Origin: Solobacterium sp.
GTDB taxonomy: Bacteria; Bacillota_I; Bacilli_A; Erysipelotrichales; Erysipelotrichaceae
Reading direction: 5' to 3'
Assembly: GCA_024698805.1 (NCBI GenBank)
Contig: JAILQT010000145.1
Span: 1-64,000, forward strand
DNA length: 64,000 nucleotides
A program made the translations under genes and the position numbers. Below are positions 1 through 8,250 of this stretch, piece after piece. The notes beneath the pieces are model-generated. The model made no database searches. It was not told the DNA's origin and saw nothing but the letters and a program-made list of their open reading frames with translations. The stretch's first letter is position 1; each line of letters starts with the position of its first letter.

Positions 1-23
1 TGCGCAGAATGTAACACGGCGGT

Positions 24-1361
24 TTACATCGGCCTGGTTCTTCTCCAGATCTTCTGTTTTTCTGCTTCCCGGACCAGTTCATCCCGGAAATCCGGATGTG
101 CAATGCTGATCAGCATCTCCGCGCGTTCCCAGGTGGACCTGCCGGCAAGGTTGACAGCGCCATATTCGGTAACGATGAAATGGTCCTGGCTGCGGGGGAT
201 GGTCACGATATCCCCGCTGAAATGCGGAACGATGCGGGAATGCACGACGCCTTCCTTATCGGTATAGGTGGAAGTCAGGCATGCAAATGCTTTGCCTCCT
301 TTAGCCATAGCGGCGCCTGTCAGATAATCCAGCTGTCCGCCTGTGCCGCTGATATGGCGGAAGCCTGCGCTCTCCGCGCCGGTCTGGCCGTACAGGTCGA
401 TCGCTATGCAGTTGTTGATGGAGACCATATTCTCCTGCAGGGCGATGATTTCCGCGGCGTTGACGAATTCCAGCGGTTCAACGATGACGCCCGGATTCTC
501 ATTCACCCAGTCGTACAGGTCTGCGGAACCGAACACCATGCCCGTAACGCCTTTGCCGGGCTGGTAGGTCTTCCTCCGGTTTGTCAGCTTCCCGGCTTTG
601 AACAGCTCATAATAGGCATCCCCGCACAGCTCTGTATGCATGCCCAGGTCTTTCAGGTCGGAATCGATCAGTCTCTTACCGATGACGTTGGGCAGTGAAC
701 CGATCCCCAGCTGCAGAGTCGCACCGTCTTTGATGTATGGAAGGATATGTTCCGCAATGCGGATATCCTCCTCTTTCGGCTCGCGGGTCGGGATCTCGGG
801 GAGGGGACCGTGGGGGCCTTCCACGATATAATCGACTTCGGATATATGGATGCTTTCATCAAAGCCCCCGTAGATCTTCGGGAGTCTTTCATTGACCTCG
901 AGGATGACGATATCCGCCTTGTCGAGAATGCCTTTCGCAACGCCGGTCGCACAGGACAGATTGAAATAGCCGTGCCTGTCCATCGGCGTAACACACATCA
1001 TTGCGACATTGACGGTCAGGAAATGCCGGTAATAGGCAACGACGTTGCGGAAGATCATCGGTATGTAATTGCATAAACCCCTGTCGCAGAGGCTCCTTTC
1101 ATAGGCGGAACAGTGCCAGCTGTTGTACAGGAAGTGTTCCCTGGTCGGATCACACTCAACAGCTTTGATCGGCCCGAAGGCAAGATTTCCCCGTATCTTT
1201 ACATTGAAAAGCTCATCCCTCCTTTTGGAGAGGGCCTCATCCAGAAGCACCGGGAAACATACATTTGTGCTGTAGTCCACCCAGTCCCCGCTCCGGACGA
1301 TCTGTACTGCCTGTTCGGGCGTACGAAGTTTGTCATAGTATTCCTGTATATAGGACGGCAT
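24..1361 (-). CDS. Acetyl-CoA hydrolase/transferase family CoA-transferase (butyryl-CoA:acetate or 4-hydroxybutyrate type)
   Basis: A 445-aa cytoplasmic enzyme expected to move CoA between a short-chain acyl-CoA and acetate, as in the last step of butyrate formation or in 4-hydroxybutyrate use. Seen: an N-terminal half starting MPSYIQEYY, the segment EHFLYNSWHCS, which resembles the EHFTWNSWH stretch of butyryl-CoA:acetate CoA-transferases, the loop LQLGIGSLPN, and the C-terminal glycine-rich motif SGTGGQLDYLTGA typical of the family. The frame is open upstream of 1361, but only the ATG at 1361 has a good ribosome site (AGGAG, 8 bases away) and matches family N-termini. It is monocistronic and divergent from the kinase operon. 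Substrate choice (butyrate, 4-hydroxybutyrate, propionate) cannot be settled by eye. Confidence 0.88.
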   Translation of the reverse strand: MPSYIQEYYDKLRTPEQAVQIVRSGDWVDYSTNVCFPVLLDEALSKRRDELFNVKIRGNLAFGPIKAVECDPTREHFLYNSWHCSAYERSLCDRGLCNYIPMIFRNVVAYYRHFLTVNVAMMCVTPMDRHGYFNLSCATGVAKGILDKADIVILEVNERLPKIYGGFDESIHISEVDYIVEGPHGPLPEIPTREPKEEDIRIAEHILPYIKDGATLQLGIGSLPNVIGKRLIDSDLKDLGMHTELCGDAYYELFKAGKLTNRRKTYQPGKGVTGMVFGSADLYDWVNENPGVIVEPLEFVNAAEIIALQENMVSINNCIAIDLYGQTGAESAGFRHISGTGGQLDYLTGAAMAKGGKAFACLTSTYTDKEGVVHSRIVPHFSGDIVTIPRSQDHFIVTEYGAVNLAGRSTWERAEMLISIAHPDFRDELVREAEKQKIWRRTRPM

Positions 1362-1548
1362 AGCATGATCTCCTGTGTCGAATATCCTGCTTTCATTATA
1401 AACGCTGAACATACTGAAAAATAATGAAAGAGGGTAAACGAATCTATATAATGAAAACATGCATAACCGTTTGTCCATCAAAGACAAACTGCAGATAACT
1501 TCATGATCATTGTATACAGTCCGTTCACAGATACAGGGAGGACCGGCT
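1362..1548. promoter_or_regulatory. Divergent promoter region between CoA-transferase and kinase operon
   Basis: The minus strand carries TATAAT at 1400-1395, about 35 bases upstream of the CoA-transferase start, with only a poor -35. The plus strand has a TATAAT at 1447-1452 and an alternative TTGTCC / 17 bases / GATAAC pair at about 1471-1499 for the kinase operon. None is a full consensus match, so the exact start points are uncertain. Confidence 0.35.
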
Positions 1549-2437
1549 ATGGAATACACAGAGAGCAGTATCAGCGGCACCATCAGTAAACTGGACGCAG
1601 AAGAGAGGTCCATGTTCAGGGCGAGCATGGACGATGCAGCAGGCCGTCTGGCGGATGGCATAAAACCTGAATCGATCTCTTCCGAGAGGATCGAGAAAGG
1701 AAACATCCTGCTGGATACCTATGAAGTATTGTCAGAAGCGGTACACGGCGGAATGGGAAGCGTATGGTGCGTGCACCATAAGAACTGGGATACAGACCTG
1801 GCAATGAAGCGTCCCCAGCCGAAATACTTCGCAGAAGGAAGCAGGGAAAGGAAAGAGGAGTTTGTCCGGGAGTGCGAGAACTGGATCGAACTGGGCCTGC
1901 ATCCGAATATCGTATCCTGTTACTATGTGCGCGATATCTCCGGCGTACCGTCGATCTTTTCGGAATGGATGGACAACGGCAGCCTGAAGGACAGGATCGC
2001 AGACGGAACACTGTATGAAGGCAGTGCGGAAGAGGTACAGGAGAGGATACTGGATATTGCCATCCAGGCAGCCAGGGGCCTGCAGTATTCACATGCGAAC
2101 GGGCTGATCCACCAGGATATCAAACCTGGGAATATACTGCTCACAAAGGAGTGGGATGCGAAGGTGGCAGACTTCGGCCTTGCGAAAGCAGCTGCACAGC
2201 TGACAGAAGGATCGGATGCGGGAAAAACTGTCAGTTATACGCTGGCGTACTGTCCAAAAGAACAGACAGAAGGGGCAGAACCTGCGGAATGGATGGACTG
2301 GTATGCATGGGCACTGACGGTGCTCTCCATGTATGCAGGAGAGAGCCATACCGGGGATGACCGTCTGTGGAAAACAGGTGCAGAGGTCAAAGACCACTTT
2401 GATGAATACCCTGCACAGTGTGAATGGGAGATCCCCG
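1549..2437 (+). repeat. Copy 1 of duplicated kinase module
   Basis: This DNA stretch (N-terminal segment plus kinase domain, ending near the residues CEWEIP) is nearly identical in protein and very similar in DNA to 4877-5766. Similarity falls away abruptly after it. It reads as a recent tandem duplication or gene conversion limited to the kinase module. Confidence 0.85.
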
Positions 2438-4875
2438 AAACGGTCCTGGACCTGCTCAGGGCCTGCATCGCTGCCGATGAGGAGGAGTGTATTTATGATC
2501 CCTCGGATGCGGCAGATATCCTGCTTGAGGCTTATGAGGAGGAGACCGGTGAAAAATATCCCCGTCCTGTCCCAAAAGCTGCCGAAGAATCTGCGGCATC
2601 ACTGAACAATAAGGGTCTCTCCTTTATGGACCTCGGCCAATATGAACTTGCGGACGATCTCTGGTACCAGTCAATGAGCACAGAGGAATACTATCCCGAA
2701 GCAGTCTACAACCAGAAACTCGGTGAATGGCTGCAGGGGACAGGCACGGATATCGACCTTCTCGAAGCAGTTGAAAAGATCTCCGATGAAGACAGGATGA
2801 GGGATCTTCATCTGATGGCACAGCAGGTCAGGGGGGAAGAAAGTGCATCCGGTCATTATGAGATGTACATTGATCTGGCAAAACAGAGCGATATCCATTA
2901 CAGCAGGCGGAAAGGATCCGACCTGAAGCTGGACGGCAGCGAGGCTGTCTTTTCTGCTGTGAAAGACCGATATTTTGTATTCACAAAAGTACAGGAAAAG
3001 AAAAACAAATCATGCTGCATATATGTCCTTGATTGGAAGGATAACGAAGATACGTACCGGAAACACGCAGATCATCCGGATTTTAAATATGAGGCTGTCT
3101 CTGCCTGCAGCGAAAGCGCCTGTATGGATGGAAAAGGACTGGTACTGTATTCGTACGAACGGATCATGATGGTAAGCACGGATGAGCCTGCTGTCCTGTA
3201 TGAGTATCCGGATGGGAAGTATAAGGTCCTTACTGCCTGCGGCGGTGAAAACAATGAGAGCTTCTGGTTTTCCGACGGAAACAGCGTTTACAGGGCCGGC
3301 CTGAATATTCCCGAACCCGGGCTGTTCATGAAAACAGAGTTTAAAGTCTGGTCGCTGAAGCTGAGGCAGGACGGGAATGTCCTGCTGATAAGCGACGGGA
3401 TCTCCATGATCCTCGCAGCGGACGCAAAGAGCGGGGAAAAGCTCCTGTCCCTGAAGCCGGAACGCCTGTTTGACTGGTATGACCTTTCGGAAGACGGGAA
3501 ATGCATTTATACCGGAAGGAAAAACGAACTGTTCTGTTATGACCTGGAGAATGCAGAAGGAACAGAGATCTTTGAATTCCCGGACAGCGTAACAGAGATC
3601 CTGGATAAAAGCGGCGATAAAGTGCTCGTGAAAGGAAAACATTTCATAAGCATATGGGATATCGCAAACCGTATTTGTCTCCGGAGCATACGCCGGGAAA
3701 AGATCGGGAACGGGTATTTCCTGCCTAGGGATAACCGGAAGGAAGACATGATCAAAGGCATATTCTTTATCCTGTCAGCCCAGCCGGCATTGTCAGTGTT
3801 TGAGATACCGGACTGCCTGCCGCAGCCGAAATGGGCGCTGGTAAAGGTCACAGAGACTGCGGAGCAGATCGAAGAAGACGAGAACTTCCGCAGCCTGATC
3901 GAACAGGCGGAAAAAGCGATCGATGATGGGGAGTATACGTCTGCACGGGACCTGCTGGAAGAAGCCCGCAGGATACCCGGAAGGAAAAATGCCGAGGAAT
4001 GCCAGGAGATCTATGACCGCCTGTATCCGCATTTTAAGAGGGGGAACCTGACCGAATGCATTTTCCGGACAGATTATTCCTTTGCGTATAAAAATTATCT
4101 TCCGGTCTTCAGCAGTGACGGGAAGTATCTGATCGGAAGGACAGGCACAAGAAGGGTCGAAGTACGCGCTTCCGAACTGCTGGAAGACAAAGACGTAGAT
4201 CCTGTACTGACGATCAGGAACTGTATGTTTGACGATCATTTCGTCCCCGTCTGCGGCGGCAGAAGACTGGTGTGCATTGAAGCCGTGAAAAAGTTTGTCC
4301 TCTATGATATCCCTTCCGGGAAAGCACTGATGGAAGCGGAAAGACCGTTTAAGAATCCCAGGATCGCTGTGATCAATAAAGACGGGGAGGATATCGTGAT
4401 CGTTCATGAGAAAGGAATGTTCGGCGAGAAGATCATGCTGGCAGTGAATGCCGAAACAGCCGAAGCAGCGGATGAAAAGACCGCTAAAAGCCTGCTTAAG
4501 GGCAAAAGTGAATATGCGGGGACAAACGGGGAAGGCATCAGTTACCGCATGGAGAAGATCAATAATGATGATCACCTGTGTTTCTATGATAAAAAAGGAA
4601 AAAAGATCGGGGACATACGCGTAAACTGTTATAAAAAAGATATTACGGTCGAATACGATCACGGTGTCCTGCAGCCGCATGATCTGATCATTTACGCGGA
4701 AGGCAGCCGGATGCAGATCGCCAGCGTCTGGGACTTCCCTTATCCGAATGGACAGGAGCTGCCTGTCCCGGCGCCTTACGGGCCGGCAAGAATGTCGGAG
4801 AACTGCAGATATCTGTATACCCGGGGAAATGTCTACAGGCTTGAATGGGAACTGCTGGACGAACAGGAGAAGTGA
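1549..4875 (+). CDS. Large Ser/Thr protein kinase with TPR-like and beta-propeller-like C-terminal regions
   Basis: A 1108-aa soluble protein. A 60-residue N-terminal segment precedes a eukaryotic-type kinase domain (about 60-320): glycine loop AVHGGMGSVW, beta3 lysine K87 in LAMKRP, catalytic loop HQDIKPGN (188-195) and DFG at 208-210. The usual HRD arginine is Gln, so this is a non-RD kinase with the Asp, Asn and DFG retained; activity is plausible. A TPR-like helix pair follows at about 365-395, then a long beta-rich region with repeated propeller-like strands, interrupted by a helical segment near 785-830. No signal peptide or membrane segment. Start chosen at ATG 1549, 7 bases after GGGAGG. 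First gene of a five-gene operon; the stop is one base from the next ATG. The substrate is unknown. The propeller call is by pattern only. Confidence 0.85.
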   Translation: MEYTESSISGTISKLDAEERSMFRASMDDAAGRLADGIKPESISSERIEKGNILLDTYEVLSEAVHGGMGSVWCVHHKNWDTDLAMKRPQPKYFAEGSRERKEEFVRECENWIELGLHPNIVSCYYVRDISGVPSIFSEWMDNGSLKDRIADGTLYEGSAEEVQERILDIAIQAARGLQYSHANGLIHQDIKPGNILLTKEWDAKVADFGLAKAAAQLTEGSDAGKTVSYTLAYCPKEQTEGAEPAEWMDWYAWALTVLSMYAGESHTGDDRLWKTGAEVKDHFDEYPAQCEWEIPETVLDLLRACIAADEEECIYDPSDAADILLEAYEEETGEKYPRPVPKAAEESAASLNNKGLSFMDLGQYELADDLWYQSMSTEEYYPEAVYNQKLGEWLQGTGTDIDLLEAVEKISDEDRMRDLHLMAQQVRGEESASGHYEMYIDLAKQSDIHYSRRKGSDLKLDGSEAVFSAVKDRYFVFTKVQEKKNKSCCIYVLDWKDNEDTYRKHADHPDFKYEAVSACSESACMDGKGLVLYSYERIMMVSTDEPAVLYEYPDGKYKVLTACGGENNESFWFSDGNSVYRAGLNIPEPGLFMKTEFKVWSLKLRQDGNVLLISDGISMILAADAKSGEKLLSLKPERLFDWYDLSEDGKCIYTGRKNELFCYDLENAEGTEIFEFPDSVTEILDKSGDKVLVKGKHFISIWDIANRICLRSIRREKIGNGYFLPRDNRKEDMIKGIFFILSAQPALSVFEIPDCLPQPKWALVKVTETAEQIEEDENFRSLIEQAEKAIDDGEYTSARDLLEEARRIPGRKNAEECQEIYDRLYPHFKRGNLTECIFRTDYSFAYKNYLPVFSSDGKYLIGRTGTRRVEVRASELLEDKDVDPVLTIRNCMFDDHFVPVCGGRRLVCIEAVKKFVLYDIPSGKALMEAERPFKNPRIAVINKDGEDIVIVHEKGMFGEKIMLAVNAETAEAADEKTAKSLLKGKSEYAGTNGEGISYRMEKINNDDHLCFYDKKGKKIGDIRVNCYKKDITVEYDHGVLQPHDLIIYAEGSRMQIASVWDFPYPNGQELPVPAPYGPARMSENCRYLYTRGNVYRLEWELLDEQEK

Positions 4876-4876
4876 T

Positions 4877-5766
4877 ATGACGGAATATTCAGAAAGCAGT
4901 ATAAGCAGCAGCATCAGTAAACTGGACGCAGAAGAGCGGTCCATGTTCAGGGCGAGCATGGATGATGCGGCAGACCGTCTGAAAAAAGGCATAAAGCCGG
5001 AATCGATCTCTTCCGAGAGGATCGAAAAGGGAAACACCCTGCTGGATACCTATGAAGTCGTATCGGATGCGGTCCACGGCGGCATGGGAAGCGTATGGTG
5101 CGTACACCATAAGAACTGGGATACGGACCTGGCCATGAAGCGTCCGCAGCCGAAATACTTCGCGGAAGGAAGCAGCGAAAGGAAAGAGGAGTTTGTCCGG
5201 GAGTGCGAGAACTGGATCGAACTGGGCCTGCATCCGAATATCGTATCCTGTTACTATGTGCGTGATATATCCGGCGTACCGTCGATCTTTTCGGAATGGA
5301 TGGACAACGGAAGCCTGAAGGACAGGATCGCGGACGGCTGTTTATATGAAGGCAGTGGGGAAGAAGTACAGAAGAGGATGTTGGATATCGCCATCCAGTC
5401 AGCGAGGGGACTGCAGTATTCGCATGAGAACGGCCTGATCCACCAGGACATCAAACCGGGGAATATCCTGCTGACAAAGGAGTGGGATGCGAAGGTGGCG
5501 GATTTCGGCCTTGCGAAAGCAGGGGCACAGCTGACAGAAGGATCGGATGCGGGAAAGACAAGCGGGTATACGCCGGCCTACTGTCCGAAGGAACAGGCAG
5601 AAGGGGCGGAACCTGCCGAATGGATGGACTGGTATGCATGGGCGCTGACCGTGCTCTCCATGTATGCCGGGCAGGGCCATACCGGGGATGACCGTCTGTG
5701 GAAAACAGGTGCAGAGGCAAAAGACCGCTTTGACGAATATCCTGCACAGTGTGAATGGGAGATCCC
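4877..5766 (+). repeat. Copy 2 of duplicated kinase module
   Basis: Second copy of the kinase module at 1549-2437. It has one extra N-terminal codon and scattered, mostly third-position differences. The following regions of the two genes share only a weak TPR-like segment (SLNN..LS...LG). Confidence 0.85.
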
Positions 5767-8224
5767 CGGAGGGATAGCCGGTCTGCTGAAAGCCTGTTTG
5801 CTGTCCTGTTTGGATGAAGGGATCCGGTTCGGGGATATCGAGGATACACTCCTGCAGGTCTACCGAGCTCTTTTCGGTGAGGATTATCCTGTGGAAAGAC
5901 CCGCTGCGGCAGGCGATACAGCCGATTCGCTCAACAACCGTGCTTTGAGCTATCTCGACCTTGGCAAAAAGGAAGATGCGCTGGCATTGTGGGACCAGGC
6001 ACTGAAGGTCAGGCCGAATCATTTTTATACGTCCTATAACCTGCTGACCGTGAACTGGTATGACGGAAAGATCGATGATCTTTCCGGGCTGATCCGTCTG
6101 AAGGAGATCGACCGCTTCATGAACCACGCGGACAGCGCCGAAGGTCTTAAGCATTTCCGGGAGTGCCGCGGAACAGATGAACTGATCCGGGAAGATATAC
6201 CGGACTTTGATATACCGGCAGTGCCGGCAGGCCATGTGTTCGAGTATACCGATGCAGAGAACGGTACGCGTCTTGCGGGTGTAAGCCCGGAAGGAAGGGG
6301 TTACGGCAACCTGAAACTGTATGATCTGAAGACCGGCAGGTGCATACGCACGATCTGCCCGAGGCTCTCCGAAGATCCGGAGATCAGCGGCGGCGCAGAG
6401 AGCGACCTCTTCTCGGAGGCATGGATCACAGGGGACGGCCTTTACTGCTACCCCAACAGGCTCCATACAAAGGTGTATTACCGGCGTCCGGATATGCGTT
6501 CGCTTTCCCCCGTATGGATGCTCAGCCGTATCCAGCCGTATTCCGAGATCGCGGATAAAAAACGAAAGCTGGATAAACTGGTCTTAAAAGCGAGGGTGGA
6601 GATCGAGGATTTCCGGATCCCCGAAGCCTATGAACTGATCGGGCAGGCCTATGAACTGGTGGAAAGCACCGAGAACGATTCGCTGAACCGGCTGAACGAA
6701 AAGATCTGCTATTACGGCAGGATCAGCGGCATCCGCAACTATTCCGTCAGTTCGTACAGCGAACCGTTATCACTGGAAAACAGACAGGCACTGCGTAACG
6801 GTGAGGGATATCCGATCGAATATAAGCGGAAAGATGACGGCGCCGAGATCACACTGGATAAGAAATTTACCGTCTCCCTACCGCACAGCGGTATCTGTTT
6901 CAGCGAGCAGTATCTGCAGAACAGGAATAAACTGTACTTCCTGCAGACGATCGAAGGCAGACAGGATGAAAGAAGGCTCTGCATCGTAAACACGGAGTCA
7001 AAAAAGCTCATTCCTTGCAAACTCCTTGTACGCGGAAACATGCTGAGGATCAGTCCGGATGAAACGAAACTGATCACAGTCGAATATATTGAGAATAAAG
7101 ACAGGCCGGTCACCCGTCTTCTGCACGTATATTCTGTGGAAGAAGAAAAGGAGGTCAGAACGATCCGTATACCGGATAATGCCTTTGATATCTCCGGGGA
7201 ACCGAGATCACTGTATGAGATGCAGATCACGGATATCTGTTTCCGTCATGATTCGGAAGCGGTCTTTGTCATGAAAGGCTCCGGCGCATTAACGATGATC
7301 GACCTGCAGAGTGAACAGGAGATCGTCCTGCACGGGGATGACCTCACCATCGACAGAGGAAACAGCGAACTGCTGCAGGACAGGGTGATCGCGATCGCTG
7401 CCGACAAGGACAGCGTCTGCTGCATGCGGGAAAGCCGCAGCTGTTATAACTGGAGACTCACATACGGGCTTGAATTCAAAGGCTGGACGGACTGGGACCG
7501 TCAGGCGGATACACTGCTGGAAAAATATGCGGAAAAGAACCCGGTCTACAGTGAAAAACAGCTGGATGATTTCCTGGAAGTACTGCGAAAAAACGGTTTT
7601 GCGAATATCCGGGAAGAGGCTGTTGCGAAAGCCCTGCAGGAACAGTGTGAAAAGGCGCAGAAGAAAGAAGCTGCGAAAAGCAGGAGACCGTTCTTCCTGC
7701 ATCTTGGGATCATCGCTGCATTGGCCGTACTGGCGGTGTTCAGCGTTGTCTCTTACCGTTCCATGGCCAGACAGGCATTAAAGATGCAGGAGATCTGGAG
7801 AACAGGCGAGACCGTGCAGGCGGAGGTGACCGTGAAGGAGAACTTCACGACATGGAACCCGGTCAGCCTGAAATATACGGTCGACGGGAAAGACTATGAA
7901 GATTCCTGCATCGTGCAGTTTGCGAACAATACGGACAGGGGCGATGTGATCGGCAGCTACGAAAACGGGAAAGGCACGATCGAGCTGCACTATCTTGCGG
8001 AAGATCCCTCCCAGTATGCGGTCATACCCCGCTATGCGGCAGTCAGTACGCTCAGCTTTGTTTTCAGGATCATATACCTGTGTTCTTTCCTGTACTGCAT
8101 ATGCATGACGCCGTATATCATCCTTAAACAGCTTCGTGCGCGGAAAGACCGTTCAAGACAGAAAAAGACCAGTGTGCATAATGATGACTACTACATTCAG
8201 AAATACGGCAGGAAGAAGCTGTAA
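4877..8224 (+). CDS. Large membrane-anchored Ser/Thr protein kinase with C-terminal DUF3592-like domain
   Basis: An 1115-aa paralogue of the preceding kinase. Residues 1-300 are almost the same (K88, HQD at 189-191, DFG at 209-211), and a TPR-like segment follows near 355-385. The middle (about 430-920) is beta-rich and poorly related to the first kinase. The end differs: a membrane helix at about 937-958, an extracytoplasmic stretch that resembles DUF3592 (TGETVQAEVTV..., YTVDGKDYE), a second membrane helix near 1055-1080 and a basic tail. The kinase domain would therefore be cytoplasmic and membrane-tethered. Start ATG 4877 sits one base after the previous stop, with AGGAG inside the end of that gene, so translation is coupled. 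The ligand or target is unknown. Confidence 0.85.
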   Translation: MTEYSESSISSSISKLDAEERSMFRASMDDAADRLKKGIKPESISSERIEKGNTLLDTYEVVSDAVHGGMGSVWCVHHKNWDTDLAMKRPQPKYFAEGSSERKEEFVRECENWIELGLHPNIVSCYYVRDISGVPSIFSEWMDNGSLKDRIADGCLYEGSGEEVQKRMLDIAIQSARGLQYSHENGLIHQDIKPGNILLTKEWDAKVADFGLAKAGAQLTEGSDAGKTSGYTPAYCPKEQAEGAEPAEWMDWYAWALTVLSMYAGQGHTGDDRLWKTGAEAKDRFDEYPAQCEWEIPGGIAGLLKACLLSCLDEGIRFGDIEDTLLQVYRALFGEDYPVERPAAAGDTADSLNNRALSYLDLGKKEDALALWDQALKVRPNHFYTSYNLLTVNWYDGKIDDLSGLIRLKEIDRFMNHADSAEGLKHFRECRGTDELIREDIPDFDIPAVPAGHVFEYTDAENGTRLAGVSPEGRGYGNLKLYDLKTGRCIRTICPRLSEDPEISGGAESDLFSEAWITGDGLYCYPNRLHTKVYYRRPDMRSLSPVWMLSRIQPYSEIADKKRKLDKLVLKARVEIEDFRIPEAYELIGQAYELVESTENDSLNRLNEKICYYGRISGIRNYSVSSYSEPLSLENRQALRNGEGYPIEYKRKDDGAEITLDKKFTVSLPHSGICFSEQYLQNRNKLYFLQTIEGRQDERRLCIVNTESKKLIPCKLLVRGNMLRISPDETKLITVEYIENKDRPVTRLLHVYSVEEEKEVRTIRIPDNAFDISGEPRSLYEMQITDICFRHDSEAVFVMKGSGALTMIDLQSEQEIVLHGDDLTIDRGNSELLQDRVIAIAADKDSVCCMRESRSCYNWRLTYGLEFKGWTDWDRQADTLLEKYAEKNPVYSEKQLDDFLEVLRKNGFANIREEAVAKALQEQCEKAQKKEAAKSRRPFFLHLGIIAALAVLAVFSVVSYRSMARQALKMQEIWRTGETVQAEVTVKENFTTWNPVSLKYTVDGKDYEDSCIVQFANNTDRGDVIGSYENGKGTIELHYLAEDPSQYAVIPRYAAVSTLSFVFRIIYLCSFLYCICMTPYIILKQLRARKDRSRQKKTSVHNDDYYIQKYGRKKL

Positions 8225-8250
8225 CAGCAGGATGAAAGAGGTGGACGAAT

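Noticed and set aside
24-1361. Ala in the segment CIAIDLYGQ, where several CoA-transferases have Glu
   Set aside because: I cannot be sure that this is the catalytic position in the butyrate-type branch, and the nearby ESAGF segment may supply the Glu. Not reported as loss of activity.
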